Source: Comamonadaceae bacterium
GTDB taxonomy: Bacteria; Pseudomonadota; Gammaproteobacteria; Burkholderiales; Burkholderiaceae_C
Length of the DNA: 52,269 nt
Direction of reading: 5' to 3'
Assembly: GCA_011391745.1 (NCBI GenBank)
Contig: JAABPX010000021.1
Span: 1-52,269, forward strand
Part shown: in pieces, positions 8,057 through 15,153 of the stretch
Numbering within the stretch: the first letter of the stretch is position 1
Layout of the letters: the number at the start of each line of letters is the position of its first letter
Notes under the pieces: model-generated
What the model was told of the DNA's origin: nothing
The model's database searches: none
The model's input: the letters and a program-made list of their open reading frames with translations, nothing else
Made by a program: the position numbers and the translations under genes

Positions 8057-8920
8057 TTACCCGCGCAGCTCAGCGGCTTCCAGCAAGCCTTGATCGAACG
8101 TGCGTTGCACACCCACAGGGTCTGTGCAGTCCATGTTGGTGACTGCAACTTTGGATTTGGGTTGCAGGTACACGCGCCCGTCGGATTCGAATATCTGTGG
8201 CCGTTCTGGTTTTTGTCGGGTCAGCAAAACCAAGGTATCGCCGCTGGCTGGTTGGGTTTTGGGCAGCGGCGCGTTGTCGTAAAAGCCCCCGTCCAGCGCG
8301 ACACGTCCCGCCACTTTGTGCGTGGGCGTGATCGGCACCGCCGCCCCCGAGGCCAAGAGCAGCGTGCTGGCCTCGTCAACGTTGGCGCATTGGTTGATGA
8401 CCCAATGCTCTGAGCGAAGCCCAAAAAAATGGGGCAGGCGGTTGTGCAGCGTGCGCAGCCAAAACTTTTCGGTCGAATACAAACCCAGCGCAATCGCGGT
8501 CGATACCGTGGTGGGCAAAAAACGGATGGGCCGCGTGATCGCCACCCGCACTTCGATGGGCGAAGCCTTCAAGGTTTGAAAATCGGCCGCGCTGAGAAAG
8601 GACTGAATCCAATCGGGGTAGATGCGTGGCAAGACAAACGGGCGCTGCCCTTTGAGCAGACTGGACCACTCTACGTTGACCGGTGTGCGCGAAAAACGCT
8701 CGACCGCTGCGGCGAGCGAGGCGCGCAGTTTGTGCGTCACCGCAGCCACCGCGATACCCGCGCCGGCACTCGCGCCGACAAAGGTGGTGGGCGTCCATAA
8801 CGCCGAACCGCTGAGCCCCTCCACCAAACCCGCCTGCCACCAGCAGCGGTTGCCGCCTCCGGCGAACACGACCGTTTCAAACTGTTTTGTGCGGAAGGCT
8901 TCTAACGATAGGGTTTTCAT
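8057..8920 (-). CDS. Patatin-like phospholipase
   Basis: A 287-residue serine lipid acyl hydrolase. The oxyanion-hole loop is AGGGNRCWWQAG (about residues 20-31), the nucleophile is S51 in GASAG, and the dyad aspartate is D210 in DGG. No signal peptide is seen, so it is probably cytosolic or inner-membrane associated. A start 13 codons upstream (GTG at 8959) is possible, but the conserved fold begins after 8920. It stands downstream of the HsdR-N-like nuclease gene on the same strand, and both are enclosed by the 51-bp direct repeats. Patatins serve in lipid turnover and, in CBASS, as abortive-infection effectors; no cyclase is present here, so that role is not claimed. Confidence 0.85.
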   Translation of the reverse strand: MKTLSLEAFRTKQFETVVFAGGGNRCWWQAGLVEGLSGSALWTPTTFVGASAGAGIAVAAVTHKLRASLAAAVERFSRTPVNVEWSSLLKGQRPFVLPRIYPDWIQSFLSAADFQTLKASPIEVRVAITRPIRFLPTTVSTAIALGLYSTEKFWLRTLHNRLPHFFGLRSEHWVINQCANVDEASTLLLASGAAVPITPTHKVAGRVALDGGFYDNAPLPKTQPASGDTLVLLTRQKPERPQIFESDGRVYLQPKSKVAVTNMDCTDPVGVQRTFDQGLLEAAELRG

Positions 8921-9073
8921 GATTGGCCTGGGTGATTTTTGAGTACGTGGATTGATCACACCTAGGTTAACCGGCTGTCAGTAGATAGGACGGCAAAACC
9001 GGGAGCGCAAACTGTCGAGGGATTTGGGGGGAATGCCGATCTGCGCAGAAGAGAAGCAAAAGGCACCAACCCA

Positions 9074-10168
9074 TTAGACATCGCTGGCGCCAAGATATGA
9101 GACAACGGTAGCGCGTATTTGTTCAGCGTAGTTGTAGAGATCGTCCACAGATTCAAGGGCAACCTGCTCTTCTTCCTTTTGTTCATTGAAAAAGCCAAGC
9201 TTCAGCTTTTGCGTGTTGTTAAAACGCAGACGACAAATAGGTTTTCGGTTGTTGTCATCCAAAAGGATGGCGCAATAGCTTTGAGCATCTCGCATGACCA
9301 CGCGCTTGGTGGGTACAAGGCTTCGAACAATCGCTCTGATGGTATGAAAGCCTTCTAGTTCTTCACTGGATGTGATGACATTTGGCTCATTTGAGCTAAG
9401 TGAATCAGTTTGTTGCTCAGCTACCGACGGCCTTTCCACGATAGTTACCGTCTCAGGAGTCATGGCACCTTTAAGGCGCTCATTTATGCGCTCACCAAGA
9501 AATTGTTCAAATGCACGTTTGGTGATTACGGTGAATTGATCCTTGACTGCGGGAGTAAAGCGCTTTGAGCCGAGTAGCTCAGTGGAAAGAAGGCGGACGA
9601 CTTCCTCTGACGGATTTGTCATCCATTCAGCCAACTTTGTTTGTATGGCTCGCGTGTACTTCAAATCGTTGGCAGTCGTCAGAATCGTGTCAAGGTCAAA
9701 GGCCGCTTTGGCAAATTTTTTGAGCTCATCCACATCTCGTTCTTTGAAGTCAAGAATATTGAATTCAAAGAACGGTTTTGCGTCCATTTTGTTGGGCTGC
9801 TCAAGATCGGTGAAAAACTTGTAAACCAAGCCATTTGTTAGAACGCCAAAGCGTGCTTCGGTGACATGAAAGTAGCGGAACAGTTGACTTGCGTGATTGA
9901 TGTTCAGATCGGCACCAGACTTTTTGCACTCAAAAAGGATGATGGGCTTACCCTCTCGTAGGATGGCGTAATCAACTTTTTCGCCTTTCTTCGTTCCCAC
10001 ATCAGCAACAAGCTCAGGCGTCACCTCAAGAGGATCAAAGACGTTGTAACCGAGGATCTGGATCAACGGCATGATCATGGCGTTCTTGGTCGCCTCCTCT
10101 GTTTGAAGGTTGTCTTTGTTGGCTGCTACACGTGAAGACAAAACACGAAGTTGATCAATAAAATCCAC
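9074..10168 (-). CDS. HsdR-N-like (HSDR_N_2) predicted PD-(D/E)XK nuclease-domain protein
   Basis: A 364-residue protein whose N-terminal 110 residues match the type I restriction R-subunit nuclease domain: T23-E24 in LQTEEATK, D66 in KVDYAIL and E80-x-K82 in LFECKKSG form a complete PD-(D/E)XK set. No helicase motor follows, so it is not an HsdR. The middle is helical and the last 100 residues are an uncharacterised domain (SYCAILLDDNNRKPICRL region). A GTG start at 10168-10166 is chosen because AAGGAAG sits six bases before it; an in-frame ATG at 10204 has no such site. The gene is visibly AT-richer than its neighbours, suggesting transfer. No modification genes accompany it. Confidence 0.75.
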   Translation of the reverse strand: MDFIDQLRVLSSRVAANKDNLQTEEATKNAMIMPLIQILGYNVFDPLEVTPELVADVGTKKGEKVDYAILREGKPIILFECKKSGADLNINHASQLFRYFHVTEARFGVLTNGLVYKFFTDLEQPNKMDAKPFFEFNILDFKERDVDELKKFAKAAFDLDTILTTANDLKYTRAIQTKLAEWMTNPSEEVVRLLSTELLGSKRFTPAVKDQFTVITKRAFEQFLGERINERLKGAMTPETVTIVERPSVAEQQTDSLSSNEPNVITSSEELEGFHTIRAIVRSLVPTKRVVMRDAQSYCAILLDDNNRKPICRLRFNNTQKLKLGFFNEQKEEEQVALESVDDLYNYAEQIRATVVSYLGASDV

Positions 10169-10292
10169 TGAATTCTTCCTTTGGGTAGTAGGTTTACACG
10201 TCAAAGACGCCTTTGAAAATTGGGCCGGTTAATGGTAATCCATTGAGTATTACTTTTTAACTTCGCCCTCGGACTCTAGCGTCAAAAAAAGC

Positions 10293-11036
10293 TCACAACC
10301 CCCGCAACAAAAACGCCGCCAATGGCGGCAACACCACCGCGCTGAAGAGCGCGGCCAAGCCCATGGCTAGGCCCGCGAACGCGCCCATGGTGGGGCTGAC
10401 TTGGAAGGCGCGGGCGGTGCCGATGCCGTGAGCGGCGGTGCCCAGCGCGAAGCCGCGCACCACGGGGTCTTGGATGCGCATGGCATCGAACAGCGGGCGG
10501 GCACACACCGCGCCGATGATGCCGGTGCTCACCACCAACACAGCGGTCAGCGAGGGCAAACCCCCTATGCGCTCGGCGATGCCCATGGCCACCGGGGTGG
10601 TGACCGACTTGGGCGCGAGCGAGGCCAGCGTGGCGCGGGTGGCGCCCAAGGCCCAGCCCACGCCAATGGCGGTTACGGTGGCGCTGACCGTGCCCACCAC
10701 CAACGCGCCGAGCATGGGCCACCACCATTGGCGCAGCTTGTCGAGCTGCTCAAACAAAGGCACGGCCAAGGCAACCGTGGCGGGGCCGAGCAAAAAATGC
10801 ACAAACTGCGCACCTTCAAAATACGTGGCGTAGGGGGTTTGGGTGGCCCACAGCAAGAGGCCGAGCATCGCCACCGACAAGGCCACCGGGTTGACCGCCG
10901 GGTGAAAGCCGCTGCGCTGGTACGCGGTGAACGCCAGTTGGTACACCACCAAGGTCGCCGTCAGCCCCAACAGCGGCGAGGCTGACAAATACACCCAAAC
11001 ATCGCTGAGCGCGGCCAAGGGCAAGCCGGTGTTCAT
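10293..11036 (-). CDS. lrgB: LrgB/CidB-family membrane protein
   Basis: A 247-residue integral membrane protein with eight or so hydrophobic spans. Family landmarks are the SVAMLGLLLWATQTPYATYF region, FLLGPATVALAVPLFEQ, APKSVTTPVAMGIAERIGGLP and AHGIGTARAFQVSPTMGAFAGLAMGL. The family forms holin/antiholin-like membrane complexes with LrgA and has also been linked to pyruvate or glycolate export. Its ATG overlaps the lrgA stop by four bases. Bases 10368-10418 inside this gene are duplicated at 7971-8021. Adjacency to glycolate-oxidase genes hints at a carboxylate-transport role here. Confidence 0.88.
   Translation of the reverse strand: MNTGLPLAALSDVWVYLSASPLLGLTATLVVYQLAFTAYQRSGFHPAVNPVALSVAMLGLLLWATQTPYATYFEGAQFVHFLLGPATVALAVPLFEQLDKLRQWWWPMLGALVVGTVSATVTAIGVGWALGATRATLASLAPKSVTTPVAMGIAERIGGLPSLTAVLVVSTGIIGAVCARPLFDAMRIQDPVVRGFALGTAAHGIGTARAFQVSPTMGAFAGLAMGLAALFSAVVLPPLAAFLLRGL
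10368..10418. repeat. 51-bp direct repeat, right copy (within lrgB)
   Basis: The resident copy of the 51-bp sequence also found at 7971-8021. It is in frame with intact lrgB on both sides, so this is the parental copy and the other is derived. A recombination between the two would delete the patatin and HsdR-N-like genes. Confidence 0.9.
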
Positions 11037-11380
11037 GGGCGTTGGCCTCGGCGCATCAACCACGCCATGGTCCAGGCCGCGCTGGCCAAACCCACCACGG
11101 TGCTGAGCACCAGCGCCACGCCAATGGCCAAGGCCTCATCGCCCAAGCGCTGCAAATGCAACATGACGCCCACGCCCGCTGGCACAAACAACAACGACAG
11201 GTGTTGCAACAGGCCTTGTGCGGTGGGCATGAGCGCGGCCAGCCAAGCGGGGCGCGCCATCAGGGTGAACAACAACAAAGCCATGCCCACCACCGGGCCG
11301 GGCACGGGCGCGTGCAGCGCCACCACCAGCGCCTCGCCCACCAGCTGAAACACCAAGAGGGTGGCGAGCGCGGCGATCAT
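11033..11380 (-). CDS. lrgA: LrgA/CidA-family holin-like protein
   Basis: A 115-residue four-span membrane protein: LLVFQLVGEALVV, then the family hallmark PVPGPVVGMALLLFTL, LLQHLSLLFVPAGVGVMLHL and a C-terminal hydrophobic helix ending in basic residues. It is the partner of LrgB. The ATG at 11380 overlaps the glcF stop (ATGA), and its own stop overlaps the lrgB ATG, so glcE-glcF-lrgA-lrgB is read as one coupled unit. A link between glycolate oxidation and a LrgAB-type carboxylate transporter is inference from this coupling. Confidence 0.87.
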   Translation of the reverse strand: MIAALATLLVFQLVGEALVVALHAPVPGPVVGMALLLFTLMARPAWLAALMPTAQGLLQHLSLLFVPAGVGVMLHLQRLGDEALAIGVALVLSTVVGLASAAWTMAWLMRRGQRP

Positions 11381-12615
11381 GCGGGGCCGTGCAAGGCCTC
11401 GTCGACCACCTCCACCCAGTGGCGCACGGGCGTGTCGGTGCCGCTTTGCAAGTGGGTGATGCAGCCGATGTTGGCGCTGGTGATGACCGAGGGTTTGAGC
11501 GCGCCCAAGTGGCCGAGCTTGCGGTCGCGCAAGTCGGTGGCCATGCCGGGGTTGAGCACCGAGTAGGTGCCCGCCGAGCCGCAGCACAGGTGCGCTTCGT
11601 GCGGCGCAACCTGCACGTTAAAGCCCAAGTCGCGCAGGTGTTGCTCCACACCGCCTTTGAGTTGCTGGCCGTGTTGCAAGGTGCAGGGCGGGTGAAAACC
11701 CACCACGCGGCTGGCGTCGGGCGTGTGCGGCAAACGTTCGCGCAAGCGCGGCACGAGGTCGGGCAGCAGTTCGCTGAGGTCGCGGGTGAGGGCGCTCACG
11801 CGCTGGGCTTTGTCGGCGTATTGCGGATCGTGGCGCAGCAAGTGGCCGTATTCCTTGACGGTGACGCCGCAGCCCGAGGCGTTCATGACGATGGCCTCCA
11901 CGCCCGCTTCGATCTCGGGCCACCACGCGTCGATGTTGCGGCGCATCTGGGCCATGCCGCCGGCTTGGTCGTTGAGGTGGAACTTCACCGCGCCGCAGCA
12001 GCCCGCGGCGGGCGGCACCACCACCTGCAGGCCAGCGGCGTCGAGCACGCGGGCGGTGGCGCTGTTGATGTTGGGCGCCATGGCCGGTTGCACACACCCG
12101 GCGAGCATGAGCACACGGCGGCTGTGCGTGGCTTGGGGCCAAACCCCCGCGGCGTGCCGCTCGGGCACTTTGTTTTTTAGGGCGCGCGGCAAGAGCGGGC
12201 GCACGAATTGGCCCAGGCGCATGGCGGGCGCGAACCAGCGCGAAGTCAGGCCTTCTTTGAGCGCCCAGCGCAGCGCACGCTCGGGCAGCGGGCGGGCCAC
12301 TTTTTCGTCCACGATGGCGCGGCCAATGTCCACCAAATGGCCGTAGTCCACGCCGCTGGGGCAGGTGCTTTCGCAGTTGCGGCAGGTCAGGCAGCGGTCC
12401 AGGTGCATCTGGGTTTTGCGCGTGGGCTCGGCGCCTTCGAGCACCTGTTTGATCAGGTAGATGCGCCCGCGTGGGCCGTCCAGCTCGTCGCCCAGCAGCT
12501 GGTAGGTGGGGCAGGTGGCGGTGCAAAAACCGCAGTGCACGCATTTGCGCAACACCGCTTCGGCGGCCTCACCGCGCTCGGTGTTCAAAAATTCGGGGGC
12601 CAGGTTGGTCTGCAT
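11377..12615 (-). CDS. glcF: Glycolate oxidase iron-sulfur subunit GlcF
   Basis: A 412-residue electron-transfer subunit that takes electrons from the flavin subunits of glycolate oxidase. Two ferredoxin-type 4Fe-4S motifs are complete: C25-x2-C28-x2-C31-x3-CP and C75-x2-C78-x2-C81-x3-CP. Two CCG-domain cysteine clusters follow (PPAAGCCGAVKFHL and HLCCGSAGTYSVLNP). The ATG at 12615 lies one base beyond the glcE stop, and the stop overlaps lrgA, showing tight coupling. The protein would dock at the inner face of the cytoplasmic membrane. Confidence 0.93.
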   Translation of the reverse strand: MQTNLAPEFLNTERGEAAEAVLRKCVHCGFCTATCPTYQLLGDELDGPRGRIYLIKQVLEGAEPTRKTQMHLDRCLTCRNCESTCPSGVDYGHLVDIGRAIVDEKVARPLPERALRWALKEGLTSRWFAPAMRLGQFVRPLLPRALKNKVPERHAAGVWPQATHSRRVLMLAGCVQPAMAPNINSATARVLDAAGLQVVVPPAAGCCGAVKFHLNDQAGGMAQMRRNIDAWWPEIEAGVEAIVMNASGCGVTVKEYGHLLRHDPQYADKAQRVSALTRDLSELLPDLVPRLRERLPHTPDASRVVGFHPPCTLQHGQQLKGGVEQHLRDLGFNVQVAPHEAHLCCGSAGTYSVLNPGMATDLRDRKLGHLGALKPSVITSANIGCITHLQSGTDTPVRHWVEVVDEALHGPA

Positions 12616-12616
12616 A

Positions 12617-13774
12617 TCAATGTCCCATGCGCCCCGTGGCGAACACGCCTGCGGGGTCAAACTGTTCTTGCAAGGCGCGCTGGATGCGCAACAAGGCCTC
12701 GGGCATGGGCGCGAACGCACCGGTCATCGCAAGGGCCGCCGGCCCTTGGTGATCCGCCGCAGGCCGGAAACATTGGGCGTTGCCGCCCACGGCTTGGGCC
12801 AGCGCATGAATGGCCGGGGCCGAGGCCATCGGCGCCCACAGCCAGCGCTGCGCACCGTGCCATTCGACGTACTGCGCCGCCGCGTCCAAGCCCGGCACCT
12901 CAATCACCGGTGCGGTTTGGGGCACCGACAAACGCCACAGGGCCAGGTGGGCCGACGGCGCTTGGAAAAACGGCAAGGTCTGTTCGGCGCTGGCACGCCA
13001 ATCGGCCCCAGCCGCGGCGTCCATGACCGTGACCTGTGCGCCCAAGGCCGAAGCGTCCGCGCTCATGCGCGTGGTGGCCGACTGCACCGCCGCCACCGCG
13101 CCGCGCAAACGCACAAACAAGATGTCCGCCACGGGCGTGGCCGTGGTGTCGCGCACCCACGCGCTGGCGTTCAAAGGCAGGGGCTGGCCGCCCCAGCGGT
13201 GCAGCAGGCTCAGCGCCGTGGCTTGGTCCAAACCCACACACATCAGCGTGGCCTCGGCGGGGGCCAGCGGCAAGACCTTCAAACTGACCTCGGTGATCAG
13301 CCCCAAGGTGCCCCAGCTGCCCGCCATCAAACGGCTGACGTCGTACCCGGCCACGTTCTTCATGACTTGGCCGCCAAAACTCAGGTCTTCGCCACGGCCA
13401 TTGACCATGCGCACACCCAAGACGTAATCGCGCACCGAGCCCACGCTGGCGCGGGCCGGACCCGACAAACCCGCAGCGACCATGCCACCGACCGTGGCAC
13501 CCGCGCCGAAGTGCGGCGGCTCAAACGGCAGACACTGACCGTGCGCGGCCAAGGCAGCCTCCAGCTCAGCCAAGGGTGTGCCAGCGCGGGCGGTGACAAA
13601 GAGTTCGCTCGGCTCGTGGCTGACGATGCCGCTGTAGCCGCGCGTGTCCAAGACTTCGCCCGTCAGCGGGGCACCCCAAAAGTCTTTGGTACCCCCGCCG
13701 CGCAAGCGCAGTGGGTGGCCGTGCGCCGCGGCGGCGCGCACGGCATCGATGAGGTGTTGGCGTTGTGCTTCCAT
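12617..13774 (-). CDS. glcE: Glycolate oxidase FAD-binding subunit GlcE
   Basis: A 385-residue FAD-binding subunit of glycolate oxidase, which converts glycolate to glyoxylate. The PCMH-type FAD domain shows LRLRGGGTKDFWG, FGAGATVGGMVAAGLSGPARAS, KNVAGYDVSRLMAGSWGTLG and a C-terminal FDPAGVFATGRMGH. The start at 13774 gives the normal length; the longer in-frame extension to 13933 is unconserved. The catalytic GlcD subunit that usually precedes glcE is not here. The FAD oxidase at 47306-48733 is more like D-lactate dehydrogenase and is 34 kb away. Confidence 0.9.
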   Translation of the reverse strand: MEAQRQHLIDAVRAAAAHGHPLRLRGGGTKDFWGAPLTGEVLDTRGYSGIVSHEPSELFVTARAGTPLAELEAALAAHGQCLPFEPPHFGAGATVGGMVAAGLSGPARASVGSVRDYVLGVRMVNGRGEDLSFGGQVMKNVAGYDVSRLMAGSWGTLGLITEVSLKVLPLAPAEATLMCVGLDQATALSLLHRWGGQPLPLNASAWVRDTTATPVADILFVRLRGAVAAVQSATTRMSADASALGAQVTVMDAAAGADWRASAEQTLPFFQAPSAHLALWRLSVPQTAPVIEVPGLDAAAQYVEWHGAQRWLWAPMASAPAIHALAQAVGGNAQCFRPAADHQGPAALAMTGAFAPMPEALLRIQRALQEQFDPAGVFATGRMGH

Positions 13775-13842
13775 GGGCAGGCATGTTAACCCCCGCCCCT
13801 GACGCAGCGGATGAATTTTTTGAACGCGGGGGTTGTGGGAAA

Positions 13843-15021
13843 TTACTTTTGGCGCTGGGCGGCCAAATTCAACCACGAGTGCACCGGCCAAGGCGAACGC
13901 GCTTGCGACTGCTGGCCGCCGAATACCACGCACCCGCCTTGGAGCATGTCCGGGTGGTTCGCCTCAAAGCGCTTGAGTCCTTTGAAATAGTCGGGGTTGA
14001 CCGTGCCGCCCGCTTTGATTTCAATCGCGTGAACCTGCCGACCCACCGGCATGAGCAAGTCCACCTCATTGCCTTCGGCATCTCGGTAAAAGTACAAGGG
14101 GCTGTTCTCGCCTTGGTTGAACCGGTCTTTCATGGCTTCCATCACCACGAAGTTTTCAAACAAGGCGCCCCACAGCGGATCACGCTGCACTTGCTCTGCC
14201 GTGCGCAGCCCCAAAAGCCAACAGGCCAAGCCGGTGTCACAAAAATACAGCTTGGGTGACTTGATCAAGCGTTTGCCCGAATTCACAAACCAAGGCGGCA
14301 ACAACTGCACGATGAAGCTGGTCTGCAGCAAATCCAACCAAGCGCGTGCGGTGGGTTGCGACACCCCTGTGTCGTTGGCCAAATGGCTGAGGTTGAGCAG
14401 TTGTCCGGTGCGGCCGGCACACAGCCGCACAAATCGCTCGAACAAACGCAAATCTTGCACAGCGGCCAGTTGCCGCAAGTCGCGCTCCACATAGGTGGCG
14501 AAGTAATCGCCCATGGCTTGTGACGGATCGAGTCCTTTGTCGTGCACGCGCGGGTAAAACCCGTTCAACAAACACTGGGCAAGCACCCAAGGATCATTCG
14601 CATCTGGGGCGTGAAATGACGCCACCTCGGCCAAAGTCAAAGGCAACAAACGCAACAGGGCGGTACGCCCCGCGAGGGATTGGCTGACCTGTGTCATTAA
14701 CTCAAACTGCTGACTGCCGGTCAGAACATACTGTCCCGGTGCCGCGTTGACGTCAACCATCGATTGCAAATAAGAGGGCAATTCGGGAGCGCGTTGAATT
14801 TCATCGAACACCGCCCCATCGGGGTAAGACGACAAAAACCCCCTAGGGTCTTCGACCGCGAAACGGCGCACGTCGGGGTCTTCCAGCGTCACGTAAGGCT
14901 TGTTCGCAAACACCATGCGAGCCAAGGTGGTTTTACCGCTTTGACGCGGACCGACCAGGGTCACGATGGGGTACTGACCAGCCAATAAGCGCAAATGAGG
15001 TTCGATATTGCGAGTGATCAT
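13843..15021 (-). CDS. AAA ATPase with DUF4143 C-terminal domain (copy 2)
   Basis: A 392-residue relative of the ATPase at 2588-3760. Walker A is GPRQSGKT (about 24-31), Walker B AVFDEIQ (about 70-76), with GSQQFELMTQVSQSLAGRTALL as sensor region. The DUF4143 part shows LIKSPKLYFCDTGLACWLLG and WGALFENFVVMEAMK, then a late EVDLLMPVGRQVHAIEIKAG segment like the nuclease-derived tail of the family. The two copies are divergent paralogues rather than recent duplicates. As in copy 1, a -10 element (TACACT) ends seven bases before the ATG, predicting a leaderless message. Function in the family is unresolved; no partner gene is coupled. Confidence 0.85.
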   Translation of the reverse strand: MITRNIEPHLRLLAGQYPIVTLVGPRQSGKTTLARMVFANKPYVTLEDPDVRRFAVEDPRGFLSSYPDGAVFDEIQRAPELPSYLQSMVDVNAAPGQYVLTGSQQFELMTQVSQSLAGRTALLRLLPLTLAEVASFHAPDANDPWVLAQCLLNGFYPRVHDKGLDPSQAMGDYFATYVERDLRQLAAVQDLRLFERFVRLCAGRTGQLLNLSHLANDTGVSQPTARAWLDLLQTSFIVQLLPPWFVNSGKRLIKSPKLYFCDTGLACWLLGLRTAEQVQRDPLWGALFENFVVMEAMKDRFNQGENSPLYFYRDAEGNEVDLLMPVGRQVHAIEIKAGGTVNPDYFKGLKRFEANHPDMLQGGCVVFGGQQSQARSPWPVHSWLNLAAQRQK

Positions 15022-15040
15022 GGTTGGCAGTGTAGCAAAA

Positions 15041-15080
15041 TTCCCTGCAAATTCAAAATCTGATTTTCAATTTGCAGGAA
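15041..15080 (-). promoter_or_regulatory. Inverted repeat upstream of DUF4143 ATPase copy 2
   Basis: CCTGCAAATT (15044-15053) and AATTTGCAGG (15069-15078) are perfect 10-bp arms, and pairing continues imperfectly through the AAAATC/GATTTT centre. Reading left, TTGAAT (15056-15051), a 16-base spacer and TACACT (15034-15029) form a promoter that overlaps the proximal arm. The distal half-site TTCCTGCAAATTGA matches TTCCTTGCAAATTGA before ATPase copy 1. Confidence 0.5.
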
Positions 15081-15101
15081 TTTAAAGCTCCATTCACCCA
15101 T

Positions 15102-15135
15102 AAAAAAAGCGGCGGGGTTTGACCCCCGCCGCTTT
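15102..15135 (-). terminator. Rho-independent terminator of the glnK-amtB operon
   Basis: A perfect 12-bp stem, 15106-15117 with 15124-15135 (AAAGCGGCGGGG and its complement), with a six-base loop. On the minus strand it is followed by an uninterrupted run of seven U. It begins 19 bases after the amtB stop codon. Confidence 0.93.
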
Positions 15136-15153
15136 CATTCAAACCGCTGCGAA

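Noticed and set aside
13788..13834. 9-bp inverted repeat AACCCCCGC...GCGGGGGTT between ATPase copy 2 and glcE
   Set aside because: The loop is 29 bases and neither side has a T-tract, so it is weak as a terminator; no other role can be supported.
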